From Vitellaria paradoxa (taxonomy: Eukaryota > Streptophyta > Magnoliopsida > Ericales > Sapotaceae), in NCBI GenBank assembly GCA_019916065.1, contig CM034233.1, forward strand, positions 6,640,516 to 6,704,515: 64,000 nt of DNA, in the 5' to 3' direction. Under the pieces are notes generated by a model. That model saw nothing but the letters and a program-made list of their open reading frames with translations, ran no database searches and had not been told where the DNA came from. Below are positions 1-13,113 of this stretch, piece by piece. Positions within the stretch are counted from its first letter, which is position 1. Every line of letters starts with the position of its first letter. The translations under genes and the position numbers were made by a program.

Positions 1-644
1 CCCTTTCAGATCAGCAGTTGCATATCATTATTAATGGAGCCCAGGCGGCCCAACAACATGGACATAACCTGATGTGGTTTGACCGAATCTGATCCAGTCA
101 AACTTGATTGCAAAAAGTACCCACCGTTGTATCCCATCAATCACAATTCACCTCTCTTCTTCTTTCAATTTTTATTTATTTATTTAACAAAATATTGACA
201 TTAGTCTACAAGTAGTAACTAGTCTTTCTTTTTATGTTCAGTTGGTGTTTGGAGTGGCAAATTTTAGTAAAAAATAAAAAATAGGTTAATTTTAAATTAT
301 TAAGCATTTGATAGGTTTCTCGAAAAGTGTAAAATAATTGGTAAAAATTAAATTTTTTTTTTGTAAAATTTGATAAAAGTTAGATAAAACTTAAATAGTT
401 AGTATTGACAAAGTTAGTAAAAATTAGAAATTAAAAAAAATTTTAAAAATTTATGGGGCTCCAAATGTACCCTCGGTAATAGCACTATAAAAGGGGATAG
501 AAAGATCAATAATAGATTGGGATGGTCAAGACACCCAATTTAATTGATGGATGGGGGGCAACAAAGTCAAAAACTTCACGTCTACTCTGCGTTTTCCATG
601 GTGAGTGGTACCCAAAGCTTTGCCATTTTCGACAAAAAGGTCAA

Positions 645-887
645 GGTTTTGTTTAGCAATGGTTGCTGGTAGTTAGGAACTATTAGTTATTAGTTTTTTA
701 TTTATTTTTTAAATAATTAAAGTTATCTTCTCATAGTTAATATTTTTTTTTTAAATATTGAAGGATAAAAATGTTAAATTAACAAAAAAATAAAAAAAAA
801 AGTTAGTTATTAAAAAGTTTACTTTTTTTCCTTTCACGAAATAAAGAAAAAAAAAAAAAAAACTTTTCTTACTTCCTAAACTAAACC
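645..887. mobile_element. Tourist-like MITE, family T2, copy 1
   Basis: The left end reads GGTTTTGTTTAG and the right end, reverse-complemented, reads GGTTTAGTTTAG, giving terminal inverted repeats of about 12 bp. The flanks are CAA on the left and TAA on the right, close to the 3-bp TAA/TTA duplication of PIF/Harbinger-type elements. The interior (a TTATTAG motif, then AATAATTAAAGTTATC, then a long A run) matches the copy at 59709-59988. It is non-autonomous and has no coding capacity. Confidence 0.6.
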
Positions 888-1823
888 TAAATATATATTG
901 TCCATGCTGTGGATCGAAACTGTGCATTGAATGTGAAATTTTCACCAAACATCATTCTCGATAATTAAGTTCTGCTGCCTGTTAAGCTCCACTAATTTCT
1001 TTTTTTTTTTTTTTCCACCGATCCATTCAGGCAGGAGATATACAATGACTTCAAACATTCAAAAGTATGTTTTTTTGGGTCAAATTTTACGTTGAATCAT
1101 GCTTCTTGTCGTCTTATTCTATTTTTACATCTCACTGCCAAACATAAAAAAAGAAAAATATTTCTTCTCCCTCAGTTTTTTTCCCTTCTACTTCTTGAAA
1201 AGTTGAGAAGTGAAGTTATAGTCAGTATTCATGGAAATCAGTTTATTGACACGATTTCACAAAATGAGAAATACTCAAAAGTGTTCTCTTTTTATATATT
1301 AGTAATAATTATATTTAATCTCATATATTCTTTCATTATATTAGTTGTATTCATCTATTTATCCTTAATCAAAATGTAAAGTTGTATTTGCATTTATGGA
1401 ATTAAAATCAAAGAGTTTGATGGTAAATTTGAAAAAAGCATAGTTGTAAAGTTTTAGTATATCACTTTACATGTATCGCTATTAAAATATCTTTATAAAG
1501 ATTATGGATTTCTACTCAATATGATTAGCATATCATTTAAAAAAATTATAAAATTCAAGTTACAATTAACATATTAATATTATTAACATAACTAATTTAT
1601 CATTTTTTATATTTTATAAAAAATAATTACAAAATATAGGATAGAAAATTCTTTGTATAAAGTTAGATAAGGAAAGAAAATAATTCTATTTTTCATTCTT
1701 GATTTTACAAGGGTTAGAATGCAAATATTACAACAGCCGTAACAGCAACAACAATAACAATAATAATATTAATAAAATTTGAAGTCAAAATATCAATACA
1801 AATATTGATAAGGAACACAAACA

Positions 1824-2195
1824 GGTCCTGCTTGAAAGTCTAGTTTTTGATAATTTTTAGTAATTTTTTTTGTAAAAGTTAATAGGTGAAACTTTTTGTA
1901 TGTTTAGTATAACAAATAGAAATTTTTAGTATTCTTTGGTAACTTTTGGGTGTTTTGTAAAATAAATAGAAATTTTTAGTAATTAGGGTAATTTTTAAGT
2001 ATTTAGTAAAAATTTTGGTAATTTTTGAATTAGGTTAAAGTGAAATAATCACTACATCACTCACCAACTTAACCAAAATTGATGTTTTGGCAACCTACCA
2101 ACTCAAAAAATTGACAATTTTTGACATTTTACAAAACAACTAAAATACCAAAAGTTAATTTTTTTTAACTATTTTTTGCTGTTTCAAATAGGGCC
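1824..2195. mobile_element. MITE with internal short repeats, family T3
   Basis: The ends GGTCCTGCTTGAAAG and GGCCCTATTTGAAAC (right end reverse-complemented) form imperfect inverted repeats. The interior repeats degenerate units containing TTTTTAGTAATTTT and related tracts. Similar internal structure occurs at 11914-12212, 42677-43004 and about 60541-60826. No coding capacity is seen. Confidence 0.5.
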
Positions 2196-2871
2196 ATACA
2201 TACAATATTGGATTAACTATGGTAAGAAGAAGAGGAATGCTATATGCACTCCATTTTTATTTTCTTACTTTATATCATCTCTCATATGCATAGGGCTTTT
2301 TTGGTGCATGAGAAGATAAAATTGGAGTGCATTAATTTTGTTAGTTTAAATAGAGATTTGATTACGAATTTAAATAGTTTTAAATGATGAACTTGAAATA
2401 ATCACCAAAAAAAAAAAATAAATAAAACAATACAAATTTATTTATAATAATGGTTTCACCATTTTAAGAATTAGTGGCATCACTAATTGAAAATACAGGC
2501 TTAGTAATAAATAAATCTAATGCTACAGAGTACTTTAATTTCACGATTTTATACCATACCCAGAGGAGATTCGAACCATATTTTATACCATATATACCTC
2601 AATTCCTAGGCTACCGTAAGTATTCTTTATACTACACACAGGGGAAATTTGAACTAGCGACCAATTGTGCGGGGAATAAATTCATCAACTAATGAGTTAG
2701 GGCCTTGACGGACAAATATCTGTGTGAAAAATACTCCCACCAACCAATGTGGTAGTGCAACAGGGCTGCGGGAGGCAAATATTTCATCTATAAATATATA
2801 GGATAGGGCAATCGTAAGAGTTTTTGGCCCATCAGTGTGGGAAAGAATAGCTTTAAAATATTCTCTTGGTA

Positions 2872-3172
2872 CGTGGGAGTCCGCAGCCGTTTCCCCGTAA
2901 GGGGTGCGCTCAGGGCGAGGCACGCTCCGTGACCCTAGCCAGTAAAGAGTCACGAAGGATAAATTAGCCTAGGCAAGCCCTGGCTGATCGGCTCGATCGA
3001 GAGAGCTGTTAGAAGTCCACCGTAATAAATGAAAGACTGTCCCACTGAAGAGAGATTCGAACTCGAAACGTTAACAAACTTTAAAACATTCTCACATGCC
3101 CGCAATGCAATGAAAGAAGCAATTATTATACACAGCACCTTAGAACCGACAAGGCAGTGCACCCTTCTGGGC
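2872..3172 (-). mobile_element. tRNA-derived SINE, family A, copy 1
   Basis: Read on the minus strand, the element starts near 3172 with GCCCAGAAGGGTG, has a box A-like TGCCTTGTCGGTT, then a box B-like GAGTTCGAATCTC near 3055. The body (AGCTCT near 3000, a GATCGAGCC stretch, GCCAGGGCTTGCC) matches the copies at 60898-61160 and 63358-63622. Target-site duplications could not be settled, so the ends are approximate and this copy is probably older. Confidence 0.6.
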
Positions 3173-5011
3173 TTTAATTGGTCCAGAGACTAATGATTTT
3201 GTAGCCCATGATTTGCCCTTGCATGAGGGGATAAAAGACTTAATGCTTATCATAACCAATTTTCGAAGGCGGGAGATCATCATTATTAAAGGAATATCTA
3301 TCGTAGATGATGAAAGTGTTAATAAGTAAACACAAGTTTGATTTGAAATTTGTTTGAATTTCGAAGATAAATTGGAAATCATTTTATTTATTTTACGAAC
3401 TAATCTCAATCGAGATTTTAATCGAACTGATAGTTTTTAAAGAGTTCAATTTTTTTTTTTTTTTGGGTGTTATTATCCCGCTATACATCTAAATTTATTA
3501 ATTGGTGCAAATTCAATATGAATTTTTGGAAGTTTATTGAATTTGAAATTATTTATGCTTAACAAATCAAAAACTGGTTGAGTTGTAGTAATTTAGTTTA
3601 CTTTGCTACTCAATAATTCTGTTATAATCATTATCTTTTGATATTAAATAAAAAAATCTAGTACCTAAATTACTTCTAGGTTAGGATTTTTTTATCTGAT
3701 TGTAAGAATTTCAAGCCAAACAGCAAATTTTACAGACTTGGTAGCATCTTCGGTTCAGGTGAGGGTGTGACAAAATAAAGCTATTTCCACTTTTACTTTG
3801 AATTTTGACACTAATCATTGAAAATTTACATAATTCGTATAAATTGGTTGTATCATTTTATATTGTTTTTATCAATTTTTTTTAATAAAAAGTACAAAAT
3901 GCATTTCCCTTTTAATTTTTTTATAATAATATTTTATTCTTTGTTTGAAAGAGTGAGAGGAGAATAGAATTGAAGGGAATTAAAATAAATAAGAGGAAAT
4001 GGAGACAATAATAGTAGAGGTTAATTATTATTATTATTTTATTTGACAAGGATGAAAAAAAAAAATGCAAAATAGAACAAAAATATAATTAAGAATACTA
4101 CTATACTTTTTAAAGTATATTTATTTATGATAAATATTTATAAAAATAATAAAAAATATTCAAGACCAAATAGAGAAAACAAAATTGCAATATTTTTTAC
4201 ATTAATTTTTCTCAAATCGAAAGTGAAAAAATTAGTCAGTAGAATAGAGATGAGAAAAAAATAAATAAGTTACCTCTGTTAATTTTATTTCACTTTTCAT
4301 TCACCTTTGAGAGAAATAAAGTTTATGAAAGCAAAAATTGGACTGAAATCACTGTGTAATTTTTTAATAAAATAAAAAAAGATAATCAGGTGAAACGCGG
4401 CCCATGGGATTACGATGAGACCTCCTTTAACGTGGGTTGGTGACTCACTGACATTCCACCATTATAACTACCACAAGGGCCACCATGATGTCCACCATTG
4501 CCTTCATAATTATAAACTATGACAAATAATAAACAATCGTTCTTGAATTTCTCTACAATTTCCATTAATCAATCCCAATAAATCACATAATTAACAAAAT
4601 AATAATCATAATAAAAAGAGTCACCCAATCAACCACTTTAGTCTCCTCCCTTCTTCCTCGGCAACTCCGGCGAATCGTAATGATTTGTCTCTCTTCGTAG
4701 CCCTCAATTGTTACTCCACTCCGATCCGAACCCGGGACGACTCGGTGTCCAACTCGGCCCACCCGTTTGCCATCTCCTGAGCGATACCAGAATAATCTCA
4801 ACCCACCAAATACCCCCAACAAATTACAAAATAATTTGTGAAAAAATCAAAACCCACCACACTCCCCCTTACCAAATCGGTAAATATAAGTAGAGAAAAA
4901 AAAAATCCCTCCTGAATTAGTACACCTGTACAGCGCAGCGAGTCGACCCGGGTCAATAAAGTCATTGTCTTTTTTTTTTTTAATTTTCTTTATGTACGGA
5001 CGAGCTTTCGA

Positions 5012-5452
5012 TTACCAGATGGACTGGTCGGCGAGCCCATTAAGGAGCGGGCGAGATTCGGGCCAGAAGTCCAGATTGCTCTTGATTCCCAGATGGCAGT
5101 ATCTCTGAAAGTCCTCGAGATTCGTGAACCGGGCCGATTTGTTGGTCTCGGACCAGGACAAGTATCGGAGGATTTCTTCGAAGAGGGACTCGTCGCAGGG
5201 AATCACCAACGGTCCTGTGTTGCTGAAGCCGTACTCTTCTTCGGCTTCGAGCAAGAGCTTCTTGAAGACAGGGTGGTTCAGGTACGTCGCGCGTACCACG
5301 AATCTTCTGCAGTTGATGCCCACGCGGACGGCCACGTGTCCGGCGGGTACGTCGGAGGGCATACGGCCGGCGCTTTGCGCTGCCTTCTTGCGCCACCGCC
5401 GTAACATCTGCCGGAGTTGGACAATGTGGCGGATTTTGCTGCACCCTGACAT
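5012..5452 (-). CDS. SAUR-like auxin-responsive protein (SAUR52/53 type)
   Basis: Intronless ORF of 146 aa. SAUR proteins are small auxin-induced regulators; known members inhibit PP2C-D phosphatases and so promote plasma-membrane proton pumping and cell expansion. The N-terminus (residues about 5-25) is basic, with RQMLRRWRKKA. The SAUR core runs from about 33 to 98: DVPAGHVAVRVG, then CRRFVVRATYLNHPVF, then LLLEAEEEYGF and a GPLVIPCDE motif. The C-terminal extension, about 45 residues ending in SRPLLNG and SIW, marks the long SAUR52/53-like group. The start is the first in-frame ATG, and the MSGCSKIRHIVQLRQ beginning fits the family. A TATA box lies about 130 bp upstream. No canonical TGTCTC auxin element was seen close by. 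Absence of introns is normal for SAURs. Function is inferred from family membership. Confidence 0.93.
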   Translation of the reverse strand: MSGCSKIRHIVQLRQMLRRWRKKAAQSAGRMPSDVPAGHVAVRVGINCRRFVVRATYLNHPVFKKLLLEAEEEYGFSNTGPLVIPCDESLFEEILRYLSWSETNKSARFTNLEDFQRYCHLGIKSNLDFWPESRPLLNGLADQSIW

Positions 5453-5580
5453 TTTCGTGCGAAAATGATGGAAAATGAGAGAAACCTCTCTATGTTGATA
5501 GCTTCTGTTTGGGAGAAGGGAAAAAGAGGCAGAGGGACACTAAAGACGGGAGGGAGTTGGAAGCTGCGCAAGCAGGAGCG

Positions 5581-5587
5581 ATTTATA
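5581..5587 (-). promoter_or_regulatory. TATA box of the SAUR gene
   Basis: The minus strand reads TATAAAT here, 129 bp upstream of the SAUR start codon. That would place transcription start at about 5550 with a leader of about 100 nt, normal for this family. The call rests only on motif and position. Confidence 0.6.
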
Positions 5588-5690
5588 AGAGTGGAAATAA
5601 TTTTTGCCCTTTGTTTTTAATATAATTACAAGATTGTGCCTACCGTACCTAGCCGCCTCGGTGCTTTTGTTGGTCGCAAATAAGGGTTAA

Positions 5691-5873
5691 GGGTAAGTCC
5701 AATACACCAATGCACCACGAATTGTTGGATTAAATTTAGTATTCTGTATCTGGTGTATCACGAATTGTTAGATCAAATTCAGTACTCTGTATCTGGTGCA
5801 TCACGAATCGTTGGATCAAACGCAACACAGTACTGAATTTGATCCAACGGTCTGTAGTGCACTGGACCCACCC
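5691..5873. repeat. Direct-repeat plus inverted-repeat array upstream of SAUR
   Basis: A unit containing CACGAATTGTTGGAT and TTCTGTATCTGGTG starts at 5716 and repeats at 5759 and (partial) 5802, a period of 43 bp. The segment from about 5825 to 5873 (ACAGTACTGAATTTGATCC, ending GTGCACTGGACCC) is the reverse complement of the same unit. The region can therefore fold into a long hairpin. It is best read as a foldback MITE with an internally expanded arm, lying 100-300 bp upstream of the SAUR TATA box. Confidence 0.7.
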
Positions 5874-6093
5874 CAATCCTGCAAATAGGGGGCGGCCTGT
5901 GACAAAATTCACTGGAATTTATAAATTTTAACTAATTTTTTATATTTCTTTAATTAAAATTTCTCATATATTATTTTTGTCATATATTTATATTTTTATT
6001 ATACTTTTTAGTTAACTTTTTATCAATCAAACACACCCAAATATATATATATATATTCTAATATATATGTAAAATTATATTTTATTACTTTTA

Positions 6094-7592
6094 GGGCATG
6101 TTTGACAACTTTTTAATTTTTAATTTTTGTTTTTATTTTTTTAAATTGAACATAAAAAATTCGTTTAATAAATTTATTTTTAGTTTTCTGTTTTCAAAAG
6201 AATTAAAACTGTTTTCAAAATTTACAAAAATTATGAAAATATAAAAAAAGTGTTTTATTAAGTTTTCATTTTAAAATTTATTTTTTTATACAATTACTAC
6301 CAGTTACAACTATAAATTACCATCGTCTGTTGATCACCACCAACATCTGACCACCGCCGCCACTACCTCCAACTTATCTCCGGTCACTACCAAATATATT
6401 ATATATTAATATACAAATATTTAATTAATATATAAAATTAAATAATAATAATTACTTAATATATAAAATATAATCATATGTTAAATTAATAATATATTAT
6501 TTTATTTATATAAAAATATATTAAATATAATTTATTTAATAATAAAATTTGCCAATAATTAATTTAATATACTAAATTATATATTTAGTATATTAATAAA
6601 CTAAATTATGCTAATTATAATAGAATTTAATTAGTTAAATTAATAAAAAAATATTTTATTAAATTATTTTTAATAAATAATATAATAAATTATATTTAAT
6701 ATATTTAATTTTTATTGAATTAATTTATTTTTAATAAAGATATTATTAAAATAAGTAATATAAAAATATTTAATTAATATATAAAATATATTATTGTATT
6801 AAATTAATAATATATTATTTTTACTTATATAAAAATATATTAAATATAATTTGAGCAATAATTAATTTTATCAATAATTAATCTAATATATTAAATTATG
6901 TATTAAATATATTAATTAACCAAATTATATTAATTATAATTGAATTTAATTAGTTAAATTATTTTTAATAAATAAATAAATAAAACACATTTAATATATT
7001 TTATTTTTATTGAATTAAATAATTTTCAATAATTAATAAATTAGTTTTAATTTAATTTAATTTAAATTAATTATTTAATTGAAATGAATTAGTCAAGTTA
7101 ATATAAAAATAATTTAATATAAATTTTTTAGTAAATAATATAATTAAATTTTATTGAATATATTAAAATTTTATTTAATTAAATTATTTTGAAAAATAAT
7201 ACAATTAAAATAGTTAAATTTAATTAGTATAATTAGTTAATTAATTCAAATTAATTTAAGTTAATTAATTTAATTAACATAAAATATATTTTATTAAATT
7301 TTTTAAAAAAATAAATATAATAAATTATGGTTTATATATTTTATTTTTATTGGATTAAATTATTTTTAATAATTAATATAATTAAAATGATTAAATTATC
7401 AAATTTAATTAATTAACAACTATAATTACCAACTAGCAACTTTTCATTAATAAACGTGTTTTTAAGTTTTTGGTTTTTTCTTTAGCTATGAAAATGAAAA
7501 TTAAAAATCAAAAATTAAATACAAAAAATTAAAAATTGAACATAAAAACTAAATGTAAAAATGAAAAACTGACAGTTTTACCAAACGGATCT
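6094..7592. mobile_element. AT-rich non-autonomous DNA transposon, family T4, copy 1
   Basis: TTA flanks both ends (6091-6093 and 7593-7595), the duplication expected of PIF/Harbinger-like elements. The left end begins GGGCATGTTTGACAAC; the right end, reverse-complemented, begins AGATCCGTTTGGTAAAAC. Subterminal regions on both sides are rich in TTTTTAATTTTTAATT-type tracts related to GTTTTCATTTTC. The roughly 1 kb core is almost pure A/T with no ORF. Relatives lie at 16763-17579 and 24597-25750. Confidence 0.65.
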
Positions 7593-10041
7593 TTAGTTTT
7601 TCACTTCTCTTCCAATATATTTTTCAAAGTAATATTCTCCAGATTAAACATCTTTTTCACTTATTTTTATTTTATTAAAAAAAAAAAAAATAGAAAGCCG
7701 TCAAACCTCGCGCACCTTAACAATTTGCTTGACAAAAAATACTATTAGAATTAATCGTGGAAGGACATTTCCATCCTATGATGGGTACTTGCAATTAAAA
7801 TCAACAATTTTTTTTAACATAATTGTTAATAAGAAATGTTTGTTGATAAAGTTTTGATAAAAGTATCCATCGTATTACTATGTTTTTTCACCGTACAATA
7901 ATTTCAACCTGATAATTTTAATAGGACAGAAAAAGACAGAAAAACAGAGCGGGTAAATGACTTTTGGTGAGGAAACGTAAATAAAGAATGAAGGCAAGGG
8001 CAGGTCGAAGCAGATGACGACCAACGGTCTTGGTGGTAGTGGAGTGGTGGGCCTGGTGGCCGTGCGGGACTGCTTTTTAGCTTTTGTGCACGAAGTCTAA
8101 AGCTGAAAACTCCAAATCCACCCATGTGAAAGTCCCTTTATATATCTATATCTATATGTATAATTTTTTAGCAGCCTTTCTCACTCTAAAGAGGTAATTT
8201 AAAATACAAACGAGTTCAAATTTATGTAGCATTTAAAGCGGTAAAAAATAAGAAAAAAATATAATTTGAGATAATTTTTAACATTTGATGTTTTTAACTT
8301 AAATTAAGTTTTTAGGAGAGGAATAGTGTAATTTTTGAACTTTTACGGTAAAAAGCTCGAGAGAGAAATCGTGGAAAGGGTTTTTTCGATCAATTCCCAC
8401 GTATTTATGTCGGAATTAAGTTAAAAGTTGTTGAACTTTTTGACTAGAAAAAGTTAAAGAAAGAAATCATGAGAACAGTTTTTTGGTCTGTCCGTACAAA
8501 TTTATGTCAGATTCATTGAATTTTATGGAAAGTTACTGGGTTTGTAAAAATTTTATTGAGAAATATAAATATATATAGAAATTTACAGGGATTCACAGAG
8601 TACGAGGCGACCAAAATGTGTTAGTGACCAAAATGTGTTAAAGAATTTTAAAAATTTTCATATATTTTTAGAGATTGTTGGTTTTTAACAAACCAAACAG
8701 TGTCTAATTGAATTAAATTGTACATGTTTGAAGTAGTAAATTTTAGTGTATATATAAAAGTAAATTTTAAATTGTTAGATATTTAGTATATTTTTTGAAA
8801 AAATTAGAGGAAATTAAAGAATGTTAGAAAAATTAAAAAAAAAAATTAGTATAAGAAATTAAAAAGATAAAAAAAATTAGAGATTTTTTTGATTAAATTT
8901 GACACACATAATAATTGTTTCAAATTTAAATTTATCAAAGTTAAAACTAAACTGACACTTGACTTGTTAAACTTTAAAAAAAAAAAAATAACATGATCAT
9001 TTTACATACATTTAAACTTATCACGCCAAATTCAAAAGTAAATGAACTATCAGATATGTCTAAATTTAAATTTTAAATTCAAGACAGATCTTGAATAAGA
9101 ACCCAATTCAAATTATTTTATTGATTTAACTGCCTTTGTAGTGGTAGAAGTCTAGTAGAATATGCTTTTGCTCTCCAACCATTAAAAAAAAAAAAAATGT
9201 GACTTATTTTATTTTAAAATGAACCAATTGTATATTAATTAATTCTCCGTTTCTGACCATTGCCCATGTGCACGGATGCCCCCACCTTCCTCCTCCTCCT
9301 TTGCCTTTAATATACAACAAATGTCTCTCCCTTAATCGCTGCATTAGGCCCCTACTCTCCTACCTAATCAAATTTAAGATAAATTTTTTTCTAAAGATTA
9401 GGGTTGTAAAACGGGGACGCGTGGCTTGCTTTTGGGAGAATGCTGAGAGATCGATAGTTTTTCTGATTATTTTGCGGTGTCGTACTCAGAAAGATTTTGA
9501 TGGTCTAATAATAAAGTTTACAATCAGAACCAACCACATTGAATGGTCAAGGCGGGCTAATAGGATCCCAGGGACCCATTTGCATGTGTTGGAGAGGGTA
9601 GGGTGCATCCCCCCAAAAACATTACTAATTTACTACGTATCACACTTTTAGGTACCCCACTTGCTAGAATTTAAGGATCACCACATTTTTCTCTCTGTTC
9701 TATGCTTTTTTAAAATAAATTTTACACTTCCAAACAAAAAAAAAAAATGCATTATTGATGAAAATCTTCCTAGCTAACATAAATCTATAATGTAAATTTA
9801 GTAATAAAAAATTATATTCTACCAAAAAAAGTAACTTGAAAGTGTAGCCAAAATAATGTGATAATAATAGTGTTTTATTTAAAGTGTAATTTTTTAGACC
9901 CTTATTGTAATTAAGCCGCTTGTGATAAATACACACAAGTAAAAATGAATAGAGGAAAAACTAATAAAATTATAGCACAAATTCTATATAATCAGAATGA
10001 AACCAGAATGAAACGAAACTCTCATTTGCATATTACATTAA

Positions 10042-10402
10042 GGCTCTGTTTGGCATCAAGAAAAAACGCTAAAAATCTCTATAAATTTCTAATAACACCT
10101 CTACCTAAAATTTTTCTGTCATCACTAATTTAAAAAAATTCTAATATTTTCTTAAAAAAATAAAAAATCTGGAAGTAGGTTAACCGAATGTGTAAATTTT
10201 TTATACAATTACATTGTTTGTGTCGAAAGCTTTCAAACGAGTACTATTGTCGCTATTTTTGTGAATTTTTTTGAATCCGTGGGAACAGATTTAGAAAACC
10301 ATTGCCACGGTTTGCTACTTTAAAAAAAAAAAAACACCAAAATTAATCTCAAACTATATTTTATCTTAATTTATCTAATTTTTTCTTACTCCAAATGAAC
10401 CT
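10042..10402. mobile_element. Tourist-like MITE, family T1, copy 1 (361 bp)
   Basis: TAA flanks both ends (10039-10041 and 10403-10405). The ends GGCTCTGTTTGG and AGGTTCATTTGG (right end reverse-complemented) are inverted repeats. The whole element aligns with 45455-45816 over its length, sharing for example GAAAGTAGGTTAA-like, TGTAAATTTTTTATACAAT and GTGAATTTTTTT. Two independent copies of nearly equal length make the boundaries firm. No coding capacity. Confidence 0.8.
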
Positions 10403-11913
10403 TAAGTTAATTTAAAGATAATTTTCCTGATCTCTTAAGATGCACGTGTAAAATTATCGTATTCAAGAAGATTTTTTTGTGCTTTTGTTGGTCAAATGCC
10501 GATTTGAATTAGTAGTGTTGGGATACACGATTGTTGACCCCCTTTTATTTTTATTTATCATTGGTAAGAGCTCTAACTCCTCAAAATTTATTAAAAAAAA
10601 GAAAAAAAAAGCATTTATAAAATTCTAATTATTTTTAAGATAAGATTAAGTAAGTAGTGATATTTCCAACTTAGATATGACTCTTAGAGAAATTATAAGT
10701 CATTTGTAAAATCTTTTATGTTAACTAATGGATTTGTGTATTATATATTTAGTAATCTTTTAATTGGATATTATATTAATAATCAATTAAGGAAGGTATT
10801 TTTTTTATCAAATTATATTACAGAAAAAAGGTACGTGTTTGGCCCTATTAAATAAAATAAAGCAATTAATTAATTAACGCGATAAATAAGTTATTATTGT
10901 TACTTAATTATATGTTTATTATTTTTATCTTTATTTAATTAGATAATTATAATTAATATAAAATAATATAATTTTAAAAATAATTAATTAATTTATCCGA
11001 AAGTAATTAAGAAGATTCCAATTTATGTAAAAATTCGATTAGTGAATAACTCCATTTATTTAAATACATACATACATTACATTACATTGGATAAAACATA
11101 TATATATATATATATATTAAAAATAATTCATAATAAATAATACGTTAAAGTAAAATTAGATGTGTAAAATAATAAAATTTAAAAATTAATTTATTACATT
11201 ATTTATTTATTTTATTTTTACTTATAAAATTTATTACTTCAAAAAGTAAAATGAAATAAGATAATTACAATATTTGAATTGAATGTAATTCGAAAAATCT
11301 TGTTAAGATTTATGTAATAGAATAGAGCTAAACCCTTGTTCTAAAAAGAAATATAAAATTATATGATAAATATAACTGAAATTTTATATATTTGATACAA
11401 TTTTTTTCTTTGTGAAACTTTTTTAATTTTTATTTTATCTCATAAGTTAAAAAAATGGATAAAATGAGGATAATATGTGAATTAGGATATATTTTAAAGT
11501 GTTAATAGAACTGATTTTTTTAGCGATACTGTACGAGATTTTTTTTTAAGACCTATCCTATGTTATCTATAAGATATTAAGCAAAATTTTATATTAATAT
11601 ATCGAAAAAAAAAAAAAGAGTAAGGGCTTCACTTTTGTTGGGCCTTAGGTAATTACACCTAAATAGGCTTAGTTGGATAAGAAATGGAAAAAAAAAAAAG
11701 AAAAAAAATTATTTATCTTTCTTCAAAGATTAAGATAAAATACTAATTATTTAAAACTTTTCAATACCGTTTACTATTTTGCAGTATCAATTAATATTGT
11801 CAATATTAATTGATATAAATTATTATAAGAAACATATAAGATAGGATACTTTTTTATTTTTAGGAGGTGGCTGACATTAAATCCGTATCAATTTAATCTG
11901 AATAATTGGATTA

Positions 11914-12212
11914 AGGTATCGTTTGGTGGATAAAAAATTAGCATAAATGGACCAACTTAGTGTTTAGCAAACACTAAATTTTGTCACTTTTGTACTCAAT
12001 AACAATAATTTGCTCGACTCAAAAATTACCAAAATTTTTATCAAATATACAAAATGTTTCAAAAAACTATAAAAAAAATTTATTAAATACATAAAAGTTA
12101 TTAAAATGTGGTAAAATCTGTTAAAAATTGTTACCTACACAAAACATTTCACTTACCAATTTTTGATCAAAAAATCTAAAATTACTAAAAGTTATACTTT
12201 CAAACAAGACTC
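11914..12212. mobile_element. MITE, family T3, diverged copy
   Basis: The left end AGGTATCGTTTGGTGG and the right end CTTTCAAACAAGACT are imperfect inverted repeats. The interior has repeated AAATTACCAAAATTTTTA-like tracts related to the elements at 1824 and 42677. The ends are approximate and no duplication was confirmed. Confidence 0.4.
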
Positions 12213-12390
12213 TAAAATCTAAAATTCAAACACTCTCGTAAATTTTTAATTGAGAAAATATATGAATATGTTTAAATTATTAAATTAAAATTTAATAATT
12301 CAAATCAAATTACCGAATTGAGATGAAATTTTATCTCAGTCCCCGGTTGATACAAGTTTCACAATGCTGGTTACCATCGAAAGACAAATA

Positions 12391-12413
12391 TGAGAGAGAG
12401 AGAGAGAGAGAGA
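12391..12413. repeat. (GA)n microsatellite
   Basis: A perfect GA repeat of about 11 units inside a GC-richer island (12320-12880). No gene could be attached to it. Confidence 0.9.
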
Positions 12414-13069
12414 AACGCGGGGAACGTGAAAAGGGTACAATCGTAGTTATCGTTAAATTCGAGGGTCTTGGATGTAAATTCACTTCATCCTCGGAAATAG
12501 GTTGGGATTGGGTAAAAATCCCCCAACCGCAAGGAGTTGTGTCCCACAAGGGTGATGACGTGCGACCGTTCTGTTTGACCGGTTTCATTTCGGCGCGTTT
12601 CGTAACCAGTGCCGTTTGTTACGTCATCGTCGGGCCGCCATTGCAGGCACGATCGTGGGGTTCAAGTTGTAGGGCGCCATTGTTAGACACTCCAAATGGA
12701 CCAATAACAGAAAATTTAACTAATTTTTAATTAATAACCCACTCGAGTGACAGTTGCAAAACAATGGGTACTTTTTCAGGAGAACGTCTAGGTTCGGAAA
12801 CCGCTTAGTTGTACTGAACATGTCACGGGCTTCACGGCCCGTCTTCTCCTTCTTGTACGGCCCAGTATAAATTTTTTAAAATAAAACAAATTGTAATTTC
12901 ACAATCAGGATTTGTTTGGAGTAAAAAAAATTGAGATAAATTGTGGTTTAGGGAGAGTTTGTAATGCGTGCAGTGAGAGAAAAAAATTGATGTGATATAA
13001 AATTAACAGAAATTTATAGAAATTTTTGAAGATTTTTAACAAATTATTACACACAAAACAGACCCCAAG

Positions 13070-13072
<3 letters not shown>

Positions 13073-13109
<37 letters not shown>
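13073..13109. repeat. (AT)n microsatellite
   Basis: A pure AT dinucleotide run of about 18 units in gene-free DNA. Confidence 0.95.

Positions 13110-13113
<4 letters not shown>

Larger units (their letters stand above)
1..4960. other. Gene-free AT-rich flank with repeats
   Basis: No credible protein-coding gene is seen here. The stretch is AT-rich with many A and T runs. It holds a Tourist-like MITE (645-887), a larger MITE (1824-2195) and a minus-strand SINE (about 2872-3172), listed separately. The part at about 4390-4960, directly 3' of the SAUR gene, is clearly GC-richer than its surroundings. Its open frames show no recognisable domain, so it could be SAUR 3' flank or an old regulatory region. 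Confidence 0.6.

Noticed and set aside
1092..1379. A 95-aa ORF with hydrophobic stretches
   Set aside because: A/T-rich chance frame rich in F, I, L and K, with no family resemblance.
5040..5571. Several ORFs of 97-134 aa on both strands over the SAUR gene
   Set aside because: All are shadows of the SAUR coding frame, which alone matches a known family.
12323..12730. A 135-aa plus-strand ORF
   Set aside because: Low complexity (GA repeat) and no recognisable domain; treated as a GC-richer island.
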